Assembly: GCF_000177535.2 (NCBI RefSeq)
Contig: NC_015673.1
Span: 2,170,001 to 2,234,000 of the forward strand
Origin: Corynebacterium resistens DSM 45100
Lineage (GTDB): Bacteria; Actinomycetota; Actinomycetes; Mycobacteriales; Mycobacteriaceae
DNA: 64,000 nucleotides
Reading direction: 5' to 3'
Shown: piece by piece, positions 17,769 through 25,874 of the stretch
Position numbering within the stretch: position 1 is the stretch's first letter
Layout: every line of letters starts with the position of its first letter
Notes under the pieces: generated by a model
Database searches by the model: none
What the model was told of the DNA's origin: nothing
The model's input: only the letters and a program-made list of their open reading frames with translations
Position numbers and translations under genes: made by a program

Positions 17769-20700
17769 GACGCCGCCTCCAGGATGTCCTGATGAGCGAT
17801 ATGGATCTCCCACGTTTCCGAATGCACGAACATCGCGCGACCTGGAGGCCGCTTCATCGTGCGCACACCAGCAATCGGGCCATCGTCGCGCGGAGCGGAA
17901 AGCACCACCCACGCAGTTTGATCACGAATAGTCTGCATCACGGGTTCGAAGGAGGCCCGCTGGAACTGTCCACTGCGGCGCCCTTGCACCAGATGGAGCC
18001 CGATATCTGCGGCGAATGGCAAGAGTTCGAGCAACGCATCCAGGCCTGGATCACTATCGGCATCATCGACAACCACAAACAATTCCGGCCCGTCCCACCA
18101 CGAACGATCTCTCAACTGCGCGGGGCTGATGTCACCGGATGGAATGCGCGCTCGCAAAATTTCCACCCATTCAGCTAGGCGGGAACGGAAATGCTCTGGA
18201 ACTGAGTATTCCGGTGTTCCCAGCAGGCCACGGCGAGTATCGGTGACGAGGATTTCGATGTTTTCTGCGCGCAGACATTGAATGATTGTCCGCAGCGCGG
18301 TTGTAGTGCCGCTGCCGGCTTGCCCGACGACCACGAGGTGCGGAAACTGTCGATGATCCCAGCGGACTGGATCCAACCGAGGCCCACCCTGGGCAAAAGC
18401 CAATCTATCGCCGAGGTCACTGTGCGAGAGGTTAGTGGGTAGAACACGCATATTGAGATCTTCTTCGCCTCGTTCGGCAGTGAGTTTTCGAATATGTTCG
18501 ACATCCTGCCCGGTCGTCAGCGCAATGTGAACATGTTTTCCACGGTGACCTACGCCCCGGCCAGGAATGTCAGGCAGGGACTTTTGGGCGTCGCGAAACT
18601 CGGCGTCCAGAGGTGTCATCCTTAACTCCAACTGGCCGGTAAGTACGTCGCGGAGTGAGGGGCGAAGGTTCCATCGCAATGAGGTGACCACAACATGCAA
18701 TCCGCGTTCCAACCCAGTGGTGGCCAGCTGGATCAGTCGGTGTTCTTCCTCCCCCACCAAATCGATGCCATCGATGACCAGCAAACGTGGACCAGTAGTT
18801 TGTTCCATTTCATCGAATAATCGTGGCAGCCCATCCACTCCCACCACTGCCGCTACCTGCGGCAAACGGGCTAGGTGCTGCAGCCCACCGCCGGGATCGA
18901 ATACATAGACGGCCAGCCCCGGCGTACTCCAGATAGCTCCCAAGATGATGGTGCGTACCGCGTTCGTTTTGCCCGTACGGGGTTGCCCCACCACCGCCCA
19001 GTGCTTGCGGGATAGGTCCACGTGATAGGCCAATTGCTGCCCTTCGAAAGGCAAGTCCTCCAAACCGATGCGAGCAACCAACGGTTCCACCGCCTCCATT
19101 ACTTCCGGAGCGTTGAGTTGTTCGGGCAGTGGTGGCAACCACACGGGATTGTGATTCGGGCCCGCTAGCCTATCCACCACCAGCTGCAAAGTGGTGGTTT
19201 CCGCCTCCACAGTGGTGCCGAGGCGGCGGACCAGGCGCTGGTCACGGGGAAGCTCCGGGCCTGACACATAAGCCGATTGGAAACGAACTTGGTCTTGCGC
19301 TGCCAAAATGGCGGCGCCGGGTTGGCTGGGCAGCTCATAGGCTGCCGTCGATCCAATCAGTGACCTGGATTCCACAGCGGAAAACGTGCGCAACGCAATG
19401 CGGTAGCTCAAGTGCGATTCCAAACCACGCAGACGGCCTTCCTCAAGGCGCTGACTTGCCAGCAACAAGTGCATCCGCAAACTTCGCCCGAGCCTGCCGA
19501 TTGCGGCGAAGACTTCCGCGAACTCTGGCCGTGCGTGCAGAAGCTCAGAGAACTCGTCGACCACGATGAAAAGCGCAGGCATCTTGCCCGGAAAAGCTCG
19601 GTTGAATTCTGCCGCTGTAGTCATATTGGCTCGTCGCAAGCGTTCTTGCCGGCGGTGCATCTCGCCCAACAGGCTATCTTGCATGCGATCGACCAACCCG
19701 GCTTCATCGGCAAGGTTCGTGATCACCGCGCTGGTGTGGGGCAACCGCTCCAAACCGAGGAAGGAAGCTCCACCCTTGAAGTCCACCAGAATGAAGTTGA
19801 GCTCTTCGGCGGTGTGTTGATGGGCGAAGCTGACTACTACCGACTTCAATAGTTCAGACTTTCCACTACCCGTTGCACCAATACACAACCCATGCGGACC
19901 AATGCCTCCCAACGCCGCTTCTTTGATGTCCAGATACACCGGCGAAGAGGAGAACCCAATGGGCGCCCGCAGATCACCGCCGGGCAATTCCAGCAGCGAC
20001 GTATTCCCCTTCACCGTGGCACGCGCCCGACACACTCGTGCCAGCTCCACCTCAGAGAGCGTGTCCGCCACGCCAAACGGCGCCCAGCCGTCGACCGTCC
20101 ACGCATGCATCACTAGGTCCGGATCCACCTTCAGCAACAGCCCCTGTGTCTTTGCCACACTGACCCATTCACTGGTCGGTTCAACCACCACTGCCCCAGT
20201 CGTGACGGGATGTTCCCCGGTAACAAAATGAGTCCGCTTCGGCCCATCGTGAGGCAACCACTCATCAAATGGCCCGGTAATGCCAACCTGCGCTGGGTCT
20301 TGCATCGCTAGTTGTGCCTGCATCGCCCGCGCCAACCCCGGCGCGCCGTCGCCCACTAACACCACGCACTGAAAACTCGACAGATCCACCGCTACCGGCG
20401 CCTCAATCGTGGCCGAACGGATCGCGAGGTCACGCAAGCTCATTGCGCTGACCGGTTCCAAATCCTCTGGTGGCGCTGTAACCGGAATATCCAGTGGATC
20501 CTCTGGCGCCTGCACAGCCACACCTAGCCGCACGACTCCCACCGGTGCTTGCGGAACTTCATCGTGGGCCAGCAACGTCCACAACGCAGCTGGATGAGGA
20601 TGGGTTGCCTCCATCGCGCGTAGTTGTTCGTGGCGTTTCCGGCGGACCGTATCGCTGAGGGCATCGATGTGGCGGTGAAAAGACCGCCGAATCTCATCGA

Positions 20701-20902
20701 CATTCTGCCCCGGTTGAATCATCATGGCCATTGACCCCAGCAACATCAGCGGAAAAATGAATGTCATCGGGCTACGGCCCGCCCCGCTCATAACCATCGC
20801 GGCGACCATTCCCACCACCGCAATGAGCATCACGGCTGGCATCAAAAATCTAATAAACGGCTGCTTGTCCTTCGGCAGCGTAGGCGGCGATTGCGTTTGC
20901 AT
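17765..20902 (-). CDS. eccC: ESX-4 FtsK/SpoIIIE-type ATPase EccC
   Basis: The 1045-residue motor has two N-terminal transmembrane helices (about 18-38 and 45-62) and three FtsK-like ATPase domains in one chain. The first P-loop is intact (GATGSGKSE at 342-350, Walker B ALFIVVDEFSE). The second reads GQPRTGKTN. The third reads GQAGSGTTT, so its Walker Lys is Thr, a degeneration common in the distal EccC domains. EccC recognises WXG substrates and powers type VII export. It is divergent from eccD with about 307 bp between them, and coupled downstream to the Rv3446c-like gene. Confidence 0.95.
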   Translation of the reverse strand: MQTQSPPTLPKDKQPFIRFLMPAVMLIAVVGMVAAMVMSGAGRSPMTFIFPLMLLGSMAMMIQPGQNVDEIRRSFHRHIDALSDTVRRKRHEQLRAMEATHPHPAALWTLLAHDEVPQAPVGVVRLGVAVQAPEDPLDIPVTAPPEDLEPVSAMSLRDLAIRSATIEAPVAVDLSSFQCVVLVGDGAPGLARAMQAQLAMQDPAQVGITGPFDEWLPHDGPKRTHFVTGEHPVTTGAVVVEPTSEWVSVAKTQGLLLKVDPDLVMHAWTVDGWAPFGVADTLSEVELARVCRARATVKGNTSLLELPGGDLRAPIGFSSSPVYLDIKEAALGGIGPHGLCIGATGSGKSELLKSVVVSFAHQHTAEELNFILVDFKGGASFLGLERLPHTSAVITNLADEAGLVDRMQDSLLGEMHRRQERLRRANMTTAAEFNRAFPGKMPALFIVVDEFSELLHARPEFAEVFAAIGRLGRSLRMHLLLASQRLEEGRLRGLESHLSYRIALRTFSAVESRSLIGSTAAYELPSQPGAAILAAQDQVRFQSAYVSGPELPRDQRLVRRLGTTVEAETTTLQLVVDRLAGPNHNPVWLPPLPEQLNAPEVMEAVEPLVARIGLEDLPFEGQQLAYHVDLSRKHWAVVGQPRTGKTNAVRTIILGAIWSTPGLAVYVFDPGGGLQHLARLPQVAAVVGVDGLPRLFDEMEQTTGPRLLVIDGIDLVGEEEHRLIQLATTGLERGLHVVVTSLRWNLRPSLRDVLTGQLELRMTPLDAEFRDAQKSLPDIPGRGVGHRGKHVHIALTTGQDVEHIRKLTAERGEEDLNMRVLPTNLSHSDLGDRLAFAQGGPRLDPVRWDHRQFPHLVVVGQAGSGTTTALRTIIQCLRAENIEILVTDTRRGLLGTPEYSVPEHFRSRLAEWVEILRARIPSGDISPAQLRDRSWWDGPELFVVVDDADSDPGLDALLELLPFAADIGLHLVQGRRSGQFQRASFEPVMQTIRDQTAWVVLSAPRDDGPIAGVRTMKRPPGRAMFVHSETWEIHIAHQDILEAAS

Positions 20903-21209
20903 GCGTGAATCCCCCGATTCCCCCTCTTTGAACCGACCTATTCTCGATTCTTAGCACGCGTTTGCGTTCTGTGCACCTTGAATGGTGGTGGCTGACTTTA
21001 CTTCTTTTCCAGTGTCCGCAGTTGTTCGCTCCGTCTTTTTCTTTTTATTTCGACGCCTCCCCGGCCCCAGCTGCCGGCGCTCTCATGTGGGTTTCGAAAG
21101 ATTCCCCCTGCGAGTGTCTGTGCATCCCGCTACAGTTAGTTTCCACAGGCGCTCGAAGATCCGACCACCAGGATCAACGGGGTGAGCGCATCATGAGGGG
21201 GATTCATTC
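20903..21209. promoter_or_regulatory. Divergent eccC/eccD promoter region
   Basis: This 307-bp gap between divergent starts must hold promoters for both arms of the ESX-4 locus. GAGGGGGATTC at 21195-21205 provides a good ribosome site for the eccD ATG at 21210. I see no clear operator palindrome. Confidence 0.5.
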
Positions 21210-22379
21210 ATGCTGGCTTTAAGCATTTCCGTGCCCAGTCAAGGCACAACCATCAACGCAGCCATCGCCGATCACGTTCCGGTGGCCGAACTCATTCCAC
21301 ACCTTGTCACGCCCGAGCCCGGGCAGCACTGGGTGCTCGGGCGCTCGATAGGCCGGATACGCCCGGAACACACACTTGCGGAGGCGGGAGTTCGGCCGGG
21401 CGAAATGCTCACGCTGGACATTGCCTCCACGCCTGCGCCTCCGGCGGAGGCAGTGGAGGAACTCAGCGGTGATGTCGGTTCCTCCCCTGCGGTGTGGGTG
21501 ATGGCGATCATCGCGGGGCTTTTCGCAATCCGTGCCACTCCGCTCTGGCATCCACTGGCGTTCCACGGCGCGGAGCAATTTGGCGTCGGAGCAGATAAAA
21601 CACCCAGCGATGCCACCGCGACCATAGCCATCGTCGTGGCAGTGGTAGCGGGTTTCCTCGCAGCGGGAGCTTCATTGCGAGACAAACGGTACTGCGCCGT
21701 GGCCGCGGTCGTAGGTTTTGGAGTGGGGCTCAACGTGAACGTGCTGGTCGGATGCGTGGTAGCAACGCTCTTGGTCTGGCGAAGCGGGCCGGTAAGGATT
21801 GTGTGCGTGACATGCTTGGTGCTCGCAGCGATTAATTTTTGGCCGGGGCTGACGTTAATCTTCGCAGCAATGGGATTGGCGTACGCCGGGCAGTTGGCGA
21901 TCGTGCTCGCGCGGATACGACTACCCCGAGTACCGGCAACAGGAGTGTTCCAACAGCCAGTGGAAACACGAGCCGGAAACGTGGTTGAGGTGCACTCAGC
22001 ACTCGTGGTGGGGCTGTGCATCGCGATTGCAGCAAGTGTGGTGCAGTTGGCGCCGTGGAATAGCGCACCGGATAAATGGACCTGTGCTTTGCTAGTAGCT
22101 GTTGCGGTCATGGGGGTCAGCAGTCGCGGCACTCGCCCTGTCCACGCCGTCGCGGTCACGGCGCTCTCAGCAGCCACAGCGCTGTGGTTGGCGCTGCTGG
22201 TGCCGTGGGGATTCTTGGTATTCGCGCTGGTTGGAATACCCGCGTGGCAAGTGAAATCCCCAATGGTAGGGCGCATCATCGATTGGGTGGAAACATTAGC
22301 TTTCGCAGTCATGGTGCCACTCGCGCTGCACACCACGGGGCTATTCAACGCGATCCGCCAGCTGGGCATCGGAAGCTAG
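21210..22379 (+). CDS. eccD: ESX-4 membrane channel component EccD
   Basis: The 389-residue protein has an N-terminal ubiquitin-like (YukD) domain, residues 1 to about 75 (VPVAELIPHLV, GRIRPEHTLAEAGVRPGEML), joined by a Pro-rich hinge to about eleven transmembrane helices from residue 92 onward. EccD forms the bulk of the membrane channel in type VII systems. It is followed after 8 nt by mycP on the same strand, as in the mycobacterial eccD4-mycP4 pair. It is somewhat shorter than mycobacterial EccD. Confidence 0.92.
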   Translation: MLALSISVPSQGTTINAAIADHVPVAELIPHLVTPEPGQHWVLGRSIGRIRPEHTLAEAGVRPGEMLTLDIASTPAPPAEAVEELSGDVGSSPAVWVMAIIAGLFAIRATPLWHPLAFHGAEQFGVGADKTPSDATATIAIVVAVVAGFLAAGASLRDKRYCAVAAVVGFGVGLNVNVLVGCVVATLLVWRSGPVRIVCVTCLVLAAINFWPGLTLIFAAMGLAYAGQLAIVLARIRLPRVPATGVFQQPVETRAGNVVEVHSALVVGLCIAIAASVVQLAPWNSAPDKWTCALLVAVAVMGVSSRGTRPVHAVAVTALSAATALWLALLVPWGFLVFALVGIPAWQVKSPMVGRIIDWVETLAFAVMVPLALHTTGLFNAIRQLGIGS

Positions 22380-22387
22380 GGGGAACC

Positions 22388-23674
22388 ATGGTTGGTGTGC
22401 GCGATGACAAACCGCATAATCCTTGCGATCAGCCCATCAGTGGCCCACGTTTGCCCTTGGACGTGGATCTCGGCCAGTCCCTAGGAATCGCCAATGGCCA
22501 CGGGGTCACCATTGCAATTATCGATACCGGCTCGGCCACTCCCACTTCCCGCGGTGATCGTGATCATTGCGTGCTGCACGGCACCGCAGTAGCTTCCGTG
22601 GCCAGCGCGATTGCTCCCGGCGCGACTATTACGGCGTATCGGCATTCCGAACGGCCAGAAGAAGCCGATGGCACGGTGAAGACCCTCGTACGCGCCATCG
22701 ATCGTGCAGTCCACGACAAGGCGAAAATCATCAACATCTCAATGGTGGCGTGCACGGACACGGTGGCACTTCGCGATGCCATTGTGCGAGCGGTGAAGTC
22801 CGGGGCGCTCGTGGTAGCTTCGGCCGGTAACCGCGATCAATGCGAACCGGGGCAATCCGCTTATCCCGCTGCCCTACCATCGGTGTTGTCGGTCGGTGCG
22901 GTGGAAAAGCGAATCCCCACCGAGGTACGCGATGGGCATCCGGAATCACGGGGTTCCGCTGGCCACAATGCTCCTCACGCGCATCCTGCGGCGCCAGCTG
23001 CTAAAGGGGCCACGCCGGCAAACCAGACGGGTATCGAAGCTCCCGCACAGACCTCTAACCCAGACAGCGGCGCAGTTCCGGCGGAATACTCCATGCCCGC
23101 CGAACACATCGATATTTACGCGCCGGGCGGCCCAGTTTCCGCCCGCTTGCGTACGAAAGACGGCGCCACGCACACCATCATCGGCGGCCCCGATCCCTTC
23201 CAGGGCACCAGCTTCGCTAGTCCAGTCGTCGCCGGCACTGCCGCACTGATTTGGCAACTTTGGCCTGGCGCCACGCCGTCCCAAATCAGGCAACTCCTCG
23301 AAGCTACGTCCATCCCCGGCGGTGCGGATGGAGCCACTGCTAAACCCGTTAAAATCGTTTCGCCTGCGCGCGCAGTCAGCGCCACTTTAGAAAAAACTTC
23401 AGCAAACCCCGAGAAGAATCCGAATGGAGACTCAACGACCAAGAATCCGGGTGGGGGCTCAGCGGGTAGGAATCCGGGCGAACACTTCACCGGCAATTCC
23501 GCAGCTATTGTTTCAGCCCAACCCCCAAACCCGGTTGCTACCGATTACCGGGTGGCCGTGGGGTTGGGGGCAGTTCTCGCGCTCGCTGTAATCATCGCCG
23601 TTGTAGCCCGGGCATTGACTTCGGATAACAACCCGCCATCCGGCAATCCGGCTACCACCCGCCAAGGCACATAG
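22388..23674 (+). CDS. mycP: Mycosin-type subtilisin protease MycP, no visible signal peptide
   Basis: The 428-residue subtilase has its catalytic triad at Asp46 (IAIIDTGS), His64 (LHGTAVAS) and Ser275 (QGTSFASP). A Pro/Ala/His-rich insertion (about 184-235) precedes the Ser block. A C-terminal transmembrane helix (about 393-415) is followed by a short polar tail. GGGGGAA lies just before the ATG. Mycosins normally carry a Sec signal peptide, but here the catalytic domain begins almost at once (MVGVRDDKPH) and no hydrophobic leader precedes it. The longer frame upstream lies inside eccD and is not hydrophobic. The last 130 bp overlap eccB antisense. Confidence 0.88.
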   Translation: MVGVRDDKPHNPCDQPISGPRLPLDVDLGQSLGIANGHGVTIAIIDTGSATPTSRGDRDHCVLHGTAVASVASAIAPGATITAYRHSERPEEADGTVKTLVRAIDRAVHDKAKIINISMVACTDTVALRDAIVRAVKSGALVVASAGNRDQCEPGQSAYPAALPSVLSVGAVEKRIPTEVRDGHPESRGSAGHNAPHAHPAAPAAKGATPANQTGIEAPAQTSNPDSGAVPAEYSMPAEHIDIYAPGGPVSARLRTKDGATHTIIGGPDPFQGTSFASPVVAGTAALIWQLWPGATPSQIRQLLEATSIPGGADGATAKPVKIVSPARAVSATLEKTSANPEKNPNGDSTTKNPGGGSAGRNPGEHFTGNSAAIVSAQPPNPVATDYRVAVGLGAVLALAVIIAVVARALTSDNNPPSGNPATTRQGT

Positions 23675-24780
23675 ACGGGATCGCGGAAGCCCAGCGCCTG
23701 CAGGTCCGCATGCGATCCCACGGGATAGCGCACACCCGTTTCGCTAACCACCGCGAGCCCCCGTTCCGTGCGGATCACCGAGGTGCCGCGGGGGCCGGTG
23801 AAGCGGGGCGTGGGGGCGTCAGATAAAGAACCAAAGCTCTCGACGGGTTGCGACAAGCCATCCTGACCTGCACAAAGATAGCCAGCGGGCGCGAAGTCGA
23901 CGGACTCGCCCGGCAGAATGCCCAAAGTGCGCGGCCCCGGCTGCACACTAGGTTGGGCGAGGATATCAGCCAGCGTGGTTGCTTGGGGTGCGGTGCCAAT
24001 GATCGCTTCGGCATATGTGCGCCGAAGGCCTGTCAGTTCGAGGAGCCCGCCGTGCTGTGTGAGGAAGACACGTCCATCGGCCTCTAGCAACCTACCGGTG
24101 CGATCAAATGGTTTGGGCAGGCCAGTCGGGTGGTTTGTTTTCAGGGAGACTGCGGTGATATCCGGCAACCGATCGAACTGCTGAATGACCTGATCGGAAA
24201 CCTTGTTCTCGGTCACGCCCAATAAGCGCGCGGTTTGCCCATCTACTTTCGCGCGTTCTGTGCCTTTAACCAGCCACACTCCGCTGGGTGCGCGTAACAC
24301 GCCCGCCTTAAACGTTCGTGCTTCCGGTGCCACCACGACCCGCCCGTCATCGCAGACCATCCATGTCCCACTGGGACCTTGGGTGAGCTCAGGCGCGGCG
24401 GGTACTCCGATCGCCGGCCCGTGGGGGAACTTCTGGATCTGCTGAAATGTGGTGCGCGTGGGCTGCACTGGTTGGCGGGTAACCAACCGTGCGGATGCCA
24501 CATTCGTCACCGGATGAAAGGCCTCCCCCAAGCGCACATACAATCCGCCTGCCTCGTCTTGCGCCAGTGCAGCTTCATTTACTGCTGGTTGTGGCCGCAA
24601 CAGTGCCAGCATCACTGCCCCGCCGGCAATCAGCAGACTCAACAAAACCCCCACCGCGATGGCCCGGCGTTGGCTGCGCAGCGGATCATGGGCCATTCTT
24701 GGATCCCCAATAACCAGTGCCAATTCCAACCGGCGCAGCAAAAATCCCACGCCCGATACCTGCAAACCAGTGGTCCGCAT
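23545..24780 (-). CDS. eccB: ESX-4 membrane protein EccB
   Basis: The 411-residue protein has the EccB signature N-terminus (TTGLQVSGVGFLLRRLELAL, then DPLRSQRRA), one transmembrane helix at about 40-61, and a long extracytoplasmic domain with two Cys (MVCDDGR, YLCAGQ). EccB is a periplasmic-side core subunit of type VII systems. It is transcribed towards mycP and the two coding ends overlap by 130 bp (23545-23674). The start at 24780 agrees with the family N-terminus. Confidence 0.92.
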   Translation of the reverse strand: MRTTGLQVSGVGFLLRRLELALVIGDPRMAHDPLRSQRRAIAVGVLLSLLIAGGAVMLALLRPQPAVNEAALAQDEAGGLYVRLGEAFHPVTNVASARLVTRQPVQPTRTTFQQIQKFPHGPAIGVPAAPELTQGPSGTWMVCDDGRVVVAPEARTFKAGVLRAPSGVWLVKGTERAKVDGQTARLLGVTENKVSDQVIQQFDRLPDITAVSLKTNHPTGLPKPFDRTGRLLEADGRVFLTQHGGLLELTGLRRTYAEAIIGTAPQATTLADILAQPSVQPGPRTLGILPGESVDFAPAGYLCAGQDGLSQPVESFGSLSDAPTPRFTGPRGTSVIRTERGLAVVSETGVRYPVGSHADLQALGFRDPVYVPWRVVAGLPDGGLLSEVNARATTAMITASARTAPNPTATR

Positions 24781-24992
24781 TCTTCCCCCTTTTATGCGTT
24801 CCGCCGAACGAGTTCATATTCCAGTGAATTCCCCATTGTTGGGCAGCCTTTTTGACTACCCGGTTTGTGACAGAACCCCCTCTCGCGCCTTTTACCCCAC
24901 GCGATGGTTCCCCCAGCGCCACTTAGTTTCGCATGGTTCAATAGAAACTGCTTGGCAATTGGGGGAAAGTTTTTACCAAGGGGGAACCACCG

Positions 24993-25874
24993 ATGGTGGA
25001 TGCACTGGCACTCACAACAACCACTCTGAGCGGACTGACCGCGGCCGTCGCAATGCTGGGCGGCGGGTGGGCGCGGCTGCGGGCACAACAGGCTGGCGAG
25101 ACTACTCGCACACATTTCTACCTCACTGCCCCGGCCGAACATTTGTGGCGCCCCACTCCTGGACGCTCGCTGGATATCGCCAGGTTGTGCGAGGGCGCGG
25201 GTTTCTCTTTAACCGACGCCACCTTCGCCCACCTCCCCGCCCCTACTTGGACACATTCTTTTAGCGGAGCCGGGGATTCGGGGCGTTGCCTAATCACGAT
25301 TCCCTCCGATGCTGCCGCTGGGTTCAAACATGCAGCGGCGGGGTGTGGTGCCATGGCTGTCAAAGTCCCCACCGAGCACACTCGTCAGGTAGAACGATCA
25401 GCACGTTTACCACTATCAGGGGGCTTTAAGATTCCAACTGAGCCAGGGTGGCTTTTGGGGCTCAACGGTTATGGGCGGGCGGTGGAAATCTTCCCGGTTC
25501 CCGGCAGCACAGTGATTGTGACTGGCCCTATTCCGCTAGTACAGATGGCGCTGCAACAAATGCCTTGGTTACCGGGATTGTTCTCGGTTACGCAGGCGGA
25601 ATCCCCCGCGCACATTCATGATCTAGAACCCGCCTGGCGCGCCGCGTGGGATGCTAGCCAAACACGAATCGTAGCTGCCCCACCCGGCGCCATCCCCGCA
25701 ACGCTTTTGGCGGTGGCGGACATTGCGGTTGAGCTTTCCTCGGAACCCGGCCGATGCGTTCTGCGCTGCCCGCGGGAAGTGCAATCAGATAAGTACGATG
25801 GCCTGCGAAATAAGCAAGTGTTCTTCAGCCTTCGCCTACATGAAGTCCGCACAGCTCGAACGCACTTTTCCTAG
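24993..25874 (+). CDS. Probable ESX-4-associated protein, EccE-like (tentative)
   Basis: The 293-residue protein has one N-terminal hydrophobic segment (about 10-24) and then a soluble domain with GWLLGLNGYGRAVEIFPVPG and TGPIPLVQMALQQMPWLPG. I do not recognise a firm signature. Its position beside eccB, its size and its single membrane segment suggest the EccE role, which is hard to recognise by sequence. It is divergent from eccB (212 bp apart), and its last 4 bp overlap the end of the convergent membrane-protein gene. Confidence 0.6.
   Translation: MVDALALTTTTLSGLTAAVAMLGGGWARLRAQQAGETTRTHFYLTAPAEHLWRPTPGRSLDIARLCEGAGFSLTDATFAHLPAPTWTHSFSGAGDSGRCLITIPSDAAAGFKHAAAGCGAMAVKVPTEHTRQVERSARLPLSGGFKIPTEPGWLLGLNGYGRAVEIFPVPGSTVIVTGPIPLVQMALQQMPWLPGLFSVTQAESPAHIHDLEPAWRAAWDASQTRIVAAPPGAIPATLLAVADIAVELSSEPGRCVLRCPREVQSDKYDGLRNKQVFFSLRLHEVRTARTHFS

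Noticed and set aside
16473..17912. Longer start for the Rv3446c-like gene
   Set aside because: The first 48 codons lie inside eccC, lack family character, and the ATGA overlap at 17768 is the natural coupled start.
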